DNA from: an uncultured Verrucomicrobiota bacterium
GTDB lineage: Bacteria > Verrucomicrobiota > Verrucomicrobiia > Limisphaerales > UBA9464
Direction of reading: 5' to 3'
NCBI GenBank assembly: GCA_903930165.1
Contig: CAIYXO010000351.1
Span: 1 to 22,304 of the forward strand
Length of the DNA: 22,304 nt
The stretch's first letter is position 1. Each line of letters begins with the position of its first letter. The translations under genes and the position numbers were made by a program. Below are positions 1-8,402 of the stretch, one piece after another. The notes under the pieces are model-generated. The model searched no databases. It saw only the letters and a program-made list of their open reading frames with translations, and was not told where the DNA came from.

Positions 1-2358
1 GTCTTCGAGATCCTCAAGGCCGGGGGCATGGAGGATCTCTACCGGATGGGTGGGACCGACGGCGTACGGGGAGGGACCCCGGGTCCGGCGGACCGCTTCG
101 ACTTCCTGGACGTTCCCGAGGTGCGGGAACGGATCGTGGACTTCTCGGACGCGCGCCAGACACGGGTCACCTTCCGGGTTCCCGCGATCCACTGCACCGC
201 GTGCATCTGGCTTCTCGAGAACCTCTTCCGGCTCCGGTCGGGCATCGGCCAGTCGCGGGTGAACTTCCTGCGCCGCGAGGTTTCCATCACGTTCGAGACG
301 CCTTCCGTCCGGCTCTCCGAGGTGGTTTCCCTGATGGCTTCGCTCGGCTACGAGCCCGACCTGAAGTCCTCGGACCTCGACGCGAAGCCCAACTCGGGCA
401 TCTCCCGCCGTCTTTGGCTGCAGCTCGGCTTGGCCGGATTCGCCTTCGGCAACTCGATGCTCTTCGCGATCGCCGGCTACCTCGGACTCGACAGCGTCCA
501 TGGTCCCGCCTTCCGCGCGATGACGGGCAAGATCCAGCTGCTCCTCGCGATTCCGGTGCTTCTCTACAGCGCCTTGGGCTACTGGCAGGCGGCCTGGAAC
601 GGGCTTCGCGCCCGCACCGCCGTGATCGAGATCCCCATCGCCGCGGGCCTGGTCGCCATCTTCGGGCAAAGCGCCTACGAGGTGATCACGGGGCGGGGGG
701 ACGGCTACTTCGATTCGATGGCCGGGCTGCTCTTCTTCCTCCTCTGCGGACAGGTCTTCCAGCGCAAGTCCTACGACCGGCTGGCCTTCGACCGCGACTA
801 CCGCTCGTTCTTCCCGTTGGCCGTGACCCGCCGCGGCGCAGCCGGCGAGGAACGGGTCGCACTCTCCCAGTTGGCCGTCGGCGACACGCTGGTGCTGCGC
901 CACGGCGAGCTGGTCCCGGCCGATGCCCGGCTGGTCCGTGGCGAGGCCCTCATCGACTACGCCTTCGTGACCGGCGAATCCCAGCCGGTGGCGCGGGCGG
1001 TCGGCGAACTGATCCACGCCGGTGGCCGACAGGCCGCGGGGCTGATCGAGGTCGCCACCGTCAAGCCCGTCTCCCAGAGCTACCTGACCTCGCTCTGGAA
1101 CCAGGACGCGTTCCGCAAGGACCGCGGCGAAGGCATCGACCGCATCACCAACGCCTACAGCCGCCGGTTCACCTGGATCATCCTCGCCATCGCCGTCGCG
1201 GCCGCCTTGGGCTGGATGGCCGCAGGCGACTCCTTCCGGGGTTTCAAGGCCTTCACTTCGGTCCTCATCGTCGCCTGTCCCTGCGCGCTCGCCCTGGCCG
1301 CGCCGTTCACCCTGGGGACCGCCCAGCGCGTGCTCGGCGCCGTGGGCGTGTACCTCAAGAACCCCCACGTCGCGGAAACCCTCGCCCGGGTGGACACCGT
1401 GGTCTTCGACAAGACCGGAACACTCACCACTCCCGGCGGCGCAAGGGTGGAGTGGGAGGGCGATGCGCTCTCCGATGACGACGCGGCCCGCCTCGCCGCG
1501 GTCGCCCGTGCCTCGACCCATCCCCTCTCGGTACGCATCGCCTCCTGGCTCATGGCCCGACCTGGTGCCCGTCCTCCCGTCTCCGACGCGGTGGCCTCCT
1601 TCCGCGAGGTGCCCGGCAGGGGCGTCGCCGCGGAAGTCGACGGCAGGTCCGTTGCCCTCGGTTCGGCCTCCTGGATGGCGCAGAACGGCGCCGCGACCCC
1701 AGCCGCGGCCAATGGCCCTGCAGAAGGGTCGACGGTGATGGCTTCGGTGGACGGCGTCGTCCTCGGGGGCTTCCGCGTCTCGGGCGGCCTCCGGGCCGAC
1801 GTCGACCGCCTTCCCGCGGGGCTTGCCGGCAGCCACCGCATCGCGCTGCTGAGCGGCGACCACGACGGAGAACGGGCGCGTTTCCGCGAACTTCTCGGCG
1901 AGGATGCGGAACTCCTTTTCGGCCAGGGGCCCCAGGACAAGCTGGACCATGTCCGGGCGCGTCAGGAGCGGGGCGAGACCGTCCTCATGGTCGGCGACGG
2001 TCTCAACGACGCCGGGGCGTTGAGGCAGGCGGACGTGGGAGCCGCGGTGGTGGAGGAGGTCGGCGCGTTCTCGCCGGCCAGCGACATCATCCTGGCCGCC
2101 GACATGGTTCCCCGCCTTCCGGCGATCCTGGCGTTCGCCCGGCGCTCGGTCGCGCTGGTCCGCGCCGGATTCATCCTTTCGGGGCTCTACAACCTGGTGG
2201 GACTCGCCATCGCCGCCGCCGGATTCCTTTCACCGGTCGTGTGCGCCGTGCTCATGCCGCTGAGCTCGATCACGGTCGTCGCCTTCGCCTGCCTCGCCAC
2301 GCGTCACGCGGGACGGGGACTCCGGCCCGGAACCCATTCCCCCGAAACCCGCCCATGA
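1..2358 (+). CDS. ccoI: Copper-translocating P-type ATPase CcoI/FixI (5' end outside window)
   Basis: This inner-membrane P1B-type ATPase is assigned to supplying copper for assembly of the cbb3 oxidase. The reading frame is open from base 1. The residues before the first ATG (base 28), VFEILKAGG, match the conserved CcoI segment after the N-terminal cysteine motif, so the true start lies upstream. Seen in order: a metal-binding domain with HCTAC (bases 190-204), the TGES actuator motif near 975, the transmembrane CPC (bases 1276-1284) in CPCALALAAP, the DKTGTLT phosphorylation site (Asp codon at 1408), a THPLS motif near 1516, and GDGLNDAGAL near 2000. Two hydrophobic segments close the protein. 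The stop overlaps the next start as ATGA, so translation is probably coupled to ccoS. The neighbouring ccoS and ccoNOQP genes support CcoI over a general copper exporter. Confidence 0.95.
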   Translation, partial: VFEILKAGGMEDLYRMGGTDGVRGGTPGPADRFDFLDVPEVRERIVDFSDARQTRVTFRVPAIHCTACIWLLENLFRLRSGIGQSRVNFLRREVSITFETPSVRLSEVVSLMASLGYEPDLKSSDLDAKPNSGISRRLWLQLGLAGFAFGNSMLFAIAGYLGLDSVHGPAFRAMTGKIQLLLAIPVLLYSALGYWQAAWNGLRARTAVIEIPIAAGLVAIFGQSAYEVITGRGDGYFDSMAGLLFFLLCGQVFQRKSYDRLAFDRDYRSFFPLAVTRRGAAGEERVALSQLAVGDTLVLRHGELVPADARLVRGEALIDYAFVTGESQPVARAVGELIHAGGRQAAGLIEVATVKPVSQSYLTSLWNQDAFRKDRGEGIDRITNAYSRRFTWIILAIAVAAALGWMAAGDSFRGFKAFTSVLIVACPCALALAAPFTLGTAQRVLGAVGVYLKNPHVAETLARVDTVVFDKTGTLTTPGGARVEWEGDALSDDDAARLAAVARASTHPLSVRIASWLMARPGARPPVSDAVASFREVPGRGVAAEVDGRSVALGSASWMAQNGAATPAAANGPAEGSTVMASVDGVVLGGFRVSGGLRADVDRLPAGLAGSHRIALLSGDHDGERARFRELLGEDAELLFGQGPQDKLDHVRARQERGETVLMVGDGLNDAGALRQADVGAAVVEEVGAFSPASDIILAADMVPRLPAILAFARRSVALVRAGFILSGLYNLVGLAIAAAGFLSPVVCAVLMPLSSITVVAFACLATRHAGRGLRPGTHSPETRP

Positions 2359-2630
2359 GCGTCATCTTCCTCCTCATCCCGCTGAGCGTCCTCTTCGCCG
2401 CCGCGTTCCTCGCCGCCTTCTTCTGGGCGGTGCGGTCGGGGCAGTTCGAGGACACCTGCACGCCCTCGATGCGCATCCTGTCCGACGACGCCTCGGTTGC
2501 CGTGGGCGCGCAAATCCGGGGGACCCAACGGCAAGGCGCGGGGAGCCGCAAGACGGGCGACGAGGATGATGAACCCCGTGCGGCAGCGGCCGCGGACCAC
2601 GACGCCCAGGGCGCGACGCGGATGCGGTGA
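2355..2630 (+). CDS. ccoS: cbb3-type oxidase assembly protein CcoS
   Basis: A 91-residue small membrane protein needed in studied bacteria for cofactor insertion into cbb3 oxidase. It has one N-terminal transmembrane helix (about residues 3-26) followed by the family signature GQFEDTCTPSMRILSDD, which corresponds to the usual GQFDDLxxPxxRIL-DD. The ATG overlaps the ccoI stop by four bases (ATGA), which fixes this start over longer upstream extensions. Most CcoS proteins end soon after the signature at roughly 50-60 residues. Here about 45 extra residues follow, rich in Ala, Arg, Asp and Gln. Their codon choice (CAA, CGG, GGG, GAT) is less biased than in the rest of the locus, which suggests a recently gained or read-through tail. 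Confidence 0.88.
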   Translation: MSVIFLLIPLSVLFAAAFLAAFFWAVRSGQFEDTCTPSMRILSDDASVAVGAQIRGTQRQGAGSRKTGDEDDEPRAAAAADHDAQGATRMR

Positions 2631-2667
2631 CGACCAACGACTTGAAACCACGAACGAGCGCACATCC

Positions 2668-4815
2668 ATGACCACGGAAACATTCAAATACGACAACCGG
2701 ATCGTCCGGGCCTTCGCGATAGCGACGGTGATCTGGGGACTGGTCGGCTTCGCGGCCGGCCTCCTCATCGCCTGCCAGCTGTTCTTCCCGGAACTCAACC
2801 TGAACCTGCAGTACACGACCTTCGGACGCCTCCGTCCGCTGCACACGAACGCCGTCATCTTCGCCTTCGTCGGCAACGGCGTCTTCATGGGCATCTATTA
2901 CAGCCTCCAGCGCCTCTGCAAAGCGCGCATGTTCAGCGACGCGCTGAGCTGGATCAACTTCTGGGGCTGGCAGGCGATCATCGTCTCCGCCGCAATCACC
3001 CTCCCGCTGGGTCTCACCAGCAGCAAGGAGTACGCGGAGCTGGAATGGCCGATCGACATCGCCATCGCGGTCGTCTGGGTCTGCTTCACAGTGAACCTCC
3101 TCGGCACGATCGTGAAGCGCCGTGAGAAGCACATCTACGTGGCGATCTGGTTCTACATCGCCACCGCCGTCACCGTCGCGCTGCTGCACATCGTCAATTC
3201 GCTCGCGGTGCCCGCGGGCGCCTTCAAGAGCTACTCGATCTACGCCGGCGTGCAGGACGCCCTGGTCCAGTGGTGGTACGGACACAACGCCGTCGCGTTC
3301 TTCCTCACCACGCCCTACCTGGGCCTGATGTACTACTTCCTGCCCAAGGCCGCGAACCGCCCCGTCTTCTCATACCGGCTCTCGATCATCCACTTCTGGG
3401 GCCTGATCTTCATCTACATCTGGGCCGGTCCGCACCATCTGCTCTACTCCTCGCTTCCCGACTGGGCCCAGTCGCTCGGCATGGTGTTCTCGATCATGCT
3501 CATCGCCCCCTCCTGGGGCGGCATGCTCAACGGCCTGCTCACCCTGCGCGGCGCCTGGGACAAGGTCCGCCAGGATCCCATGCTCAAGTTCATGGTCGTC
3601 GCGGTGACCGCCTACGGCATGGCCACGCTCGAGGGTCCGATGCTCTCCATCAAGAGCGTCAACTCGCTCTCGCACTTCACCGACTGGACCATCGCCCACG
3701 TCCACACCGGCGCCCTCGGCTGGAACGGGTTCCTCACCTTCTCGGTGCTCTACTACCTCTTCCCGCGCCTCTACCGCACCCCGCTGTACTCGGTGAAGCT
3801 CGCCAACTGGCACTTCTGGGTCTCGCTGCTCGGCATGATGTTCTACGTCGTCCCGATGTACTGGAGCGGCATCACCCAGGGCCTCATGTGGAAGCAGTTC
3901 AACGCCGACGGCTTCCTCCAATACCCGAACTTCCTCGAGACCGTCCTCCAGCTGTTCCCGATGTACCGGCTCCGCGCCATCGGCGGGACCCTCTACATCG
4001 TCGGTGCCGCCATCATGGCCTACAACCTCTGGAAGACCGCCAAGTCGGGCAGCTTCGAGGCCGAGACCGAGGTCCAGGTGGCGGTCGACGCCAAGCCCGA
4101 ACACCACGGCAATCCCGGCCGCTTCGCCTGGGGCCACCGCTGGCTGGAGGCCCGTCCGCTCACCATGACCGTCCTCGCCCTCGTCGCCGTCGCGATCGGC
4201 GGACTCGTCGAGCTGATCCCGAGGTTCCTGATCAAGGAGAACGTCCCGACCATCTCCAGCGTCAAGCCCTACACCCCGCTCGAGGTCCTTGGACGCGACA
4301 TCTACATCCGCGAGGGCTGCGTGGGCTGCCATTCGCAGATGGTCCGTCCGTTCCGCTCCGAGACCGAGCGGTACGGCGAGTACTCCAAGGCGGGCGAGTT
4401 CGTGAACGACCACCCGTTCCTCTGGGGTTCCAAGCGGACCGGCCCGGACCTGCATCGCATCGGCGGCAAGTATCCCGACGCATGGCACTACAACCACATG
4501 GACCAGCCGACCACCACGTCGCCGGGTTCCATGATGCCGCGCTACTCGTGGCTGCTCACCCAGACCCTCGACACCAACTCCGTGGCGCCGCGCATTTCGG
4601 CCCTGCGCAAGGTCGGTGTGCCCTATCCGCAGGGATTCGAGTCGAAGGCGGTCGCCGACCTCCAGGCCCAGGCCGCACGGGTCGTGGCCAACCTCGGGGT
4701 GGGTGGCGTCAAGGCCAAGCCCGACCGCGAGATCATCGCCCTCATCGCCTACCTGCAACGGCTCGGCACCGACATCAAGTCCGCCGCGCCCGCCACCGCA
4801 ACCGCCAGCAACTGA
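2668..4815 (+). CDS. ccoNO: Fused cbb3 oxidase catalytic subunit CcoN and cytochrome c subunit CcoO
   Basis: A 715-residue fusion of subunits I and II of cbb3 cytochrome c oxidase, which reduces O2 to water with high affinity. Residues 1 to about 455 are CcoN, a multi-helix haem-copper oxidase. Ligands can be placed by family alignment: His59 and His346 for haem b, His344 for haem b3, His206, His256 and His257 for CuB, and Tyr250 as the cross-linked tyrosine. After a polar linker (about 457-490) comes a CcoO domain with one membrane anchor (about 495-518), the haem c site CVGCH at 551-555, and an axial Met in SMMPRY, probably Met623. The ATG at 2668 is chosen because the CcoN-like sequence begins there; upstream in-frame codons are unlike the family. 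The gene lies 37 bases after ccoS and 9 before ccoQ. Confidence 0.97.
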   Translation: MTTETFKYDNRIVRAFAIATVIWGLVGFAAGLLIACQLFFPELNLNLQYTTFGRLRPLHTNAVIFAFVGNGVFMGIYYSLQRLCKARMFSDALSWINFWGWQAIIVSAAITLPLGLTSSKEYAELEWPIDIAIAVVWVCFTVNLLGTIVKRREKHIYVAIWFYIATAVTVALLHIVNSLAVPAGAFKSYSIYAGVQDALVQWWYGHNAVAFFLTTPYLGLMYYFLPKAANRPVFSYRLSIIHFWGLIFIYIWAGPHHLLYSSLPDWAQSLGMVFSIMLIAPSWGGMLNGLLTLRGAWDKVRQDPMLKFMVVAVTAYGMATLEGPMLSIKSVNSLSHFTDWTIAHVHTGALGWNGFLTFSVLYYLFPRLYRTPLYSVKLANWHFWVSLLGMMFYVVPMYWSGITQGLMWKQFNADGFLQYPNFLETVLQLFPMYRLRAIGGTLYIVGAAIMAYNLWKTAKSGSFEAETEVQVAVDAKPEHHGNPGRFAWGHRWLEARPLTMTVLALVAVAIGGLVELIPRFLIKENVPTISSVKPYTPLEVLGRDIYIREGCVGCHSQMVRPFRSETERYGEYSKAGEFVNDHPFLWGSKRTGPDLHRIGGKYPDAWHYNHMDQPTTTSPGSMMPRYSWLLTQTLDTNSVAPRISALRKVGVPYPQGFESKAVADLQAQAARVVANLGVGGVKAKPDREIIALIAYLQRLGTDIKSAAPATATASN

Positions 4816-4824
4816 ACCCATCCC

Positions 4825-5028
4825 ATGATCAAGAACGTGCTCAACGACATCGGGGGCGTGGGACTCTACGGAGTCGTCTCCATCTGCCTCTTCTTCACGG
4901 TGTTCACCGGGGCCATGTTGTGGGCCTTCGCCCACCGCGCCGCCTTCCTCGCCACGATGGGCGAGATGCCCCTTCACGACGAGGACACCGTCACCAAGCC
5001 CGCCAACGGAGGAACCGAACATGAATGA
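4825..5028 (+). CDS. ccoQ: cbb3-type oxidase subunit CcoQ/FixQ
   Basis: A 67-residue single-span membrane protein. The start MIKNVLNDIGGVGLYG followed by a hydrophobic helix (about residues 12-34) and the short tail with EMPLHDEDT are typical of CcoQ, which stabilises the assembled cbb3 complex in studied species. It begins nine bases after ccoNO and its 3' end overlaps ccoP by eight bases, so all three are probably translated from one message. Assignment rests on both sequence and position, because CcoQ is poorly conserved. Confidence 0.88.
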   Translation: MIKNVLNDIGGVGLYGVVSICLFFTVFTGAMLWAFAHRAAFLATMGEMPLHDEDTVTKPANGGTEHE

Positions 5029-5605
5029 GGAACCGAAGGACCCGCTGCTGCTCGACCACGACGCCGACGGCATCAAGGAGCTCGACAACAACCTGCCCAG
5101 CTGGTGGGTGTGGCTGTTCTACATCTGCATCGTCATCGCCTTCGTCTACATGGGGTATTACCACGTGCTGAAGATGGGCCCGCTGCAGGCCGAGGAGTAC
5201 GCCGCCGAGGCCAAGGCCGGCGACGCCATCAAGAACGCGGCGCTGGCCCGCTTCGAATCCGACATCGCCACCCTCAAGCCCGCCTCGGATCCGCAGGTGC
5301 TGACCAATGGCCTCCAGACCTACCAGGCCCTGTGCGCCCCGTGCCACAGGCCCGATGGCGGCGGCCTCGTCGGACCCAACCTCTGCGACACCTACTGGAT
5401 CCACGGATCCAACTACGTGGACACGGTGAAGATCATCGTCAACGGCGTGCCCGAGAAGGGCATGCTCACCTGGCGCGGCGTGCTCAAGCCCAACGAGATC
5501 CAGGCCGTGGCCAGCTACATCTACACGCTCCGGGGCTCCAATCCGGTCGATCCCAAGCCTTCCGAGGACAAGGCGCCCGCGCCGGTCCAGATGGATTTCG
5601 AATAG
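5021..5605 (+). CDS. ccoP: cbb3-type oxidase subunit CcoP, single-haem form
   Basis: A 194-residue membrane-anchored cytochrome c that feeds electrons to the oxidase core. The N-terminal FixP_N segment is clear: the DGIKELDNNLPSWW motif, then a transmembrane helix (about residues 28-50). Only one haem c site is present, C105-A-P-C108-H109, with Met148 in EKGMLTW as the likely axial ligand. Classical proteobacterial CcoP has about 300 residues and two CxxCH motifs, so this form has lost one cytochrome domain or never had it. A ribosome site GGAGG at 5008-5012 lies eight bases before the ATG, inside ccoQ. An acidic, proline-rich tail ends the protein. Confidence 0.94.
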   Translation: MNEEPKDPLLLDHDADGIKELDNNLPSWWVWLFYICIVIAFVYMGYYHVLKMGPLQAEEYAAEAKAGDAIKNAALARFESDIATLKPASDPQVLTNGLQTYQALCAPCHRPDGGGLVGPNLCDTYWIHGSNYVDTVKIIVNGVPEKGMLTWRGVLKPNEIQAVASYIYTLRGSNPVDPKPSEDKAPAPVQMDFE

Positions 5606-5623
5606 TGGTTGTCGCACCTGTAC

Positions 5624-5660
5624 GGCCCCGTCGGGCCGCCCTCGGGCGGACGGCGGGGCC
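5624..5660 (+). promoter_or_regulatory. Strong GC hairpin between ccoP and ccoG
   Basis: GGCCCCG (5624-5630) pairs with CGGGGCC (5654-5660), and inside it CCGCC (5636-5640) pairs with GGCGG (5645-5649) around a four-base loop. It lies in the 64-base ccoP-ccoG gap and is not followed by a T run. It may be an attenuator or an mRNA-stabilising 3' end for the structural genes; this role is inferred. Confidence 0.5.
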
Positions 5661-5669
5661 CTTCCTCCG

Positions 5670-7151
5670 ATGAAAGACGAATCCGCAGAAGGCCGGACCT
5701 CCGCCGCCGAGGTCCCGGATCCGCATGGCGTGTCGCAGTCCGTCAACTGGAAGGACTACCGCGACCACCTCGCGACGGCCGACCAGCAGGGCCGCCGCCG
5801 TTGGCTCCATCCGAAGAAGCCTTCCGGAACCTGGCACACGCGCCGGGCCTGGTTCGCCGCCGTCCTCATCGTGGTCATGTTCGCCGGCCCCTGGATCCGC
5901 ATCCAGGGCAACCCCCTCCTGATGATCAACATCGTGGAGCGCAAGTTCTCGATCCTCGGCCAGATGTTCTGGCCCCAGGATTCCGTGCTCTTCGCCGTGG
6001 CGATGCTCGTGTTCATCACCGGGATCATCGTCTTCACCACCGCCTTCGGCCGGCTCTGGTGCGGTTGGGCGTGTCCCCAGACCATCATGATGGAGATGGT
6101 CTTCCGGAAGCTGGAGTACCTGATCGACGGGGATTCCGCCGAGCAGAAGGCCTTGGCGGATGCTCCGTGGACCGCGCGCAAGATCGCCCGGCGCGTCTTC
6201 AAACACGTCGTCTTCTACGGCGTGTCCTTCATCGTGGGGAACACCCTCTTCGCCTACATCGTGGGCAGCGACCAGTTGCTGAAGATCCAGCTGGACGACC
6301 CCCGCAACCACGTCACCGGGCTCACGTTCATGATCCTGTTCTCGCTGCTGTTCTACGCGATCTTCGCGCGGTTCCGCGAGCAGGCCTGCACCTTCATCTG
6401 TCCCTACGGCCGGTTCCAGTCGGCCGCCCTCGACGAGAACACGATGCTGGTCATGTACGACCGCCGCCGCGGCGAGGCCCGCGCCCCGTGGCGCAAGGGG
6501 GAATCCGTTTCGGACCGGGCCGCCCAGGGGCACGGCGACTGCGTGAACTGCCGCCAGTGCGTGGCGGTCTGCCCGACCGGCATCGACATCCGGGACGGCA
6601 CCCAGATGGAGTGCGTCAACTGCACCGCCTGCATCGACGCCTGCGACCAGATCATGGACCGCGTCGGACGCCCGCACGGCCTGATCCGCTTCGCATCCCA
6701 GAACAGCGTGGAGAAGGGCGAACCCCAGCGGTTCACCAAGCGCATGCTGATGTACGCGATCGTGCTGGGCGCGCTGATCACCCTGTTCCTCACCCTCGTC
6801 CTCACCCGGGCCCCGGTGGAGACCACCTTCCTCCGGGCCCAGGGAGCCCTCTACCAGCCGGGCCCCGACGGCACGATCGGCAACGTCTATTCGGTGAAGG
6901 TCATCAACAAGGCCCACCACGACATCCCGGTGGAGTTCGTCCTTGAGGGGGTGGAGGGCAAGATCCGTGTGATGGGCGCCAATCCGCTGGTCGCGCCGAA
7001 GGAGTCCTTCGTCCAGACATCGGTCATGGTCTATCTGCCCAAGTCGGTGCTCACCGGATCCGCCACGCGGATCAAGGTCGGCGTCTTCTCGGGCGGCAAG
7101 CGTCTCGAGGGCCTCGGCACGACGTTCGTCGGTCCCCGCAACGACGAGTGA
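5670..7151 (+). CDS. ccoG: cbb3 oxidase accessory protein CcoG/FixG (polyferredoxin)
   Basis: A 493-residue membrane iron-sulfur protein; CcoG has been described as a cupric reductase that helps deliver Cu(I) during cbb3 assembly. A soluble N-terminus is followed by membrane segments at about 60-78, 105-128, 178-196 and 213-232. Conserved motifs are CGWACPQT (Cys131 and Cys135) and CTFICPYGR (Cys240 and Cys244). Two 4Fe-4S motifs follow, Cys291/294/297/301 and Cys315/318/321/325. After a last membrane segment (about 362-384) comes the Ig-like FixG C-terminal domain. The ATG at 5670 gives the expected N-terminus but no clear ribosome site is visible. The gene follows ccoP after a hairpin and precedes ccoH by 40 bases. 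Confidence 0.95.
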   Translation: MKDESAEGRTSAAEVPDPHGVSQSVNWKDYRDHLATADQQGRRRWLHPKKPSGTWHTRRAWFAAVLIVVMFAGPWIRIQGNPLLMINIVERKFSILGQMFWPQDSVLFAVAMLVFITGIIVFTTAFGRLWCGWACPQTIMMEMVFRKLEYLIDGDSAEQKALADAPWTARKIARRVFKHVVFYGVSFIVGNTLFAYIVGSDQLLKIQLDDPRNHVTGLTFMILFSLLFYAIFARFREQACTFICPYGRFQSAALDENTMLVMYDRRRGEARAPWRKGESVSDRAAQGHGDCVNCRQCVAVCPTGIDIRDGTQMECVNCTACIDACDQIMDRVGRPHGLIRFASQNSVEKGEPQRFTKRMLMYAIVLGALITLFLTLVLTRAPVETTFLRAQGALYQPGPDGTIGNVYSVKVINKAHHDIPVEFVLEGVEGKIRVMGANPLVAPKESFVQTSVMVYLPKSVLTGSATRIKVGVFSGGKRLEGLGTTFVGPRNDE

Positions 7152-7191
7152 GACCGCCCGTCGTGGAACAAACCAAGCCATCGCCAATCCC

Positions 7192-7671
7192 ATGAACCTC
7201 CAGGAAATCCGCCGCAATCCGTGGCCCTACGCCATCGTCGCCTACTTCGCGGTGTTCATCAGCGCGATGGTCTGCTGGGCGGTCTTCGCCATCCGGCAGA
7301 GGCAGGACCTGGTCCGGACCGACTACTACGAGGAGGAGCTGCGCCACCAGAGCCACATGGACCGTGTGAGCCGGAGCGCGGCCTTGCCCGCACAGATCGG
7401 ACTTTCCGACGCCACCGGCGGACGTTCCCTCGTGATCGCCCTGCCTTCGGTCCACGCGGGCCGCGGGGCCACCGGCAGCATCGAGCTGTATCGTCCGTCG
7501 GACTCCCGCCTCGACCAGCGGATGCCGCTCACCGCCGGGGTGGATGGCGTGCAGCGCGTGGATGCCGCGGGACTCCGGGATGGGCTTTGGAAGGTGCGGG
7601 TGCGCTGGACCGTCGGACGGGACGAGTTCTACACGGACCGGGACGTCGTGGTCGGCGTCCCCCATTCCTGA
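7192..7671 (+). CDS. ccoH: cbb3 oxidase assembly protein CcoH/FixH
   Basis: A 159-residue single-span membrane protein of the FixH family, required in studied bacteria for assembly or stability of the cbb3 complex. It has the family layout: a short N-terminus with NPWPYAIVAYF, a transmembrane helix at about residues 13-33, the DLVRTDYYEEELRHQ motif, then a periplasmic beta-sandwich-like domain ending in FYTDRDVVV. It sits 40 bases after ccoG and 23 bases before the TauE/SafE-like gene, in the usual place between ccoG and other copper-related accessory genes. No strong ribosome site is visible before the ATG. Confidence 0.9.
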   Translation: MNLQEIRRNPWPYAIVAYFAVFISAMVCWAVFAIRQRQDLVRTDYYEEELRHQSHMDRVSRSAALPAQIGLSDATGGRSLVIALPSVHAGRGATGSIELYRPSDSRLDQRMPLTAGVDGVQRVDAAGLRDGLWKVRVRWTVGRDEFYTDRDVVVGVPHS

Positions 7672-7681
7672 TCCGACCCGG

Positions 7682-7690
7682 AAGGAAAGG
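7682..7690 (+). promoter_or_regulatory. Ribosome binding site that sets the TauE/SafE-like start
   Basis: AAGGAAAGG lies four to eight bases before the ATG at 7695. It marks this ATG as the start although the reading frame stays open upstream to 7221 inside ccoH in another frame. Confidence 0.7.
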
Positions 7691-7694
7691 ATCC

Positions 7695-8372
7695 ATGGAA
7701 TACGCCACCCCCTTCCTGCTGGGACTGCTGGGAAGCCTGCACTGCGCCGGGATGTGTGGTCCGTTGGCGGTCGCGGTCTCCGCCTCGGGAGGGGGATCCC
7801 ACCCGGCAACGGGACGCCTGCTCTACAACCTGGGCCGCCTCGGTACCTACACCTTGCTGGGCGCGCTCTTCGGGCTCTTCGGGCAGGGGTTGGCCATCGC
7901 CGGCTTCCAGCGCTGGCTCTCCATCACCGCCGGGGTGGTGATCCTGGCCGGCCTGGTGGCCAGCACCCGCCGGTCACCCACCGGGCTGCTGCTGCGGGCG
8001 GTCGGCTTCCTGAAGTCCCTGTTCGCCCGTTTGCTGGGCCGTGGATCCCTCGGTTCCCGGCTGTTGCTCGGGTCGCTCAACGGATTGCTGCCCTGCGGCC
8101 TCGTCTACGTGGCCTCGGCGTCCGCGGCGGCAACCGGTTCACCGGTCGTCGGCGCGGCATGGAACCTCGCCTTCGGCCTGGGAACCTTGCCGTTGATGCT
8201 CGCCATCACCTTGGCCGGCGGCCGGATGCCGTTCGTGTGGCGGCTGCGGCTGCAACGTTTCATCCCGGCGGGCGTGGCGGTCACGGGCGGGATGCTCGTG
8301 CTGCGCGGTCTGGCGTTGGGCATCCCCTACCTGAGCCCCGCATCCGGCGCCAACGGCCTGGTGTGTCACTGA
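7695..8372 (+). CDS. TauE/SafE (DsbD_2-like) family membrane protein of the cco cluster
   Basis: A 225-residue protein with about six membrane segments. The N-terminal motif GLLGSLHCAGMCGPLA (Cys17 and Cys21) and the central LNGLLPCGLVYVA (Cys134) are hallmarks of the DsbD_2 / sulfite-exporter TauE-SafE-like family that commonly accompanies ccoGHIS. Paired cysteines inside membrane helices suggest thiol or copper handling, but the substrate is not established; the name sulfite exporter comes from family annotation only. The start is set by a good ribosome site at 7682-7690. The gene is 23 bases after ccoH and is the last gene of the cco run; the next gene is on the opposite strand. Confidence 0.88.
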   Translation: MEYATPFLLGLLGSLHCAGMCGPLAVAVSASGGGSHPATGRLLYNLGRLGTYTLLGALFGLFGQGLAIAGFQRWLSITAGVVILAGLVASTRRSPTGLLLRAVGFLKSLFARLLGRGSLGSRLLLGSLNGLLPCGLVYVASASAAATGSPVVGAAWNLAFGLGTLPLMLAITLAGGRMPFVWRLRLQRFIPAGVAVTGGMLVLRGLALGIPYLSPASGANGLVCH

Positions 8373-8402
8373 ATCCCCGGCAGCCGCGGCCGCCATGGGT
8401 GT

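Noticed and set aside
3370..5091. A 573-codon minus-strand open frame
   Set aside because: Antisense shadow of ccoNO and ccoQ, rich in His/Glu/Val repeats, no recognisable protein.
5484..7217. A 577-codon minus-strand open frame
   Set aside because: Antisense shadow of ccoP, ccoG and the start of ccoH, no recognisable protein.
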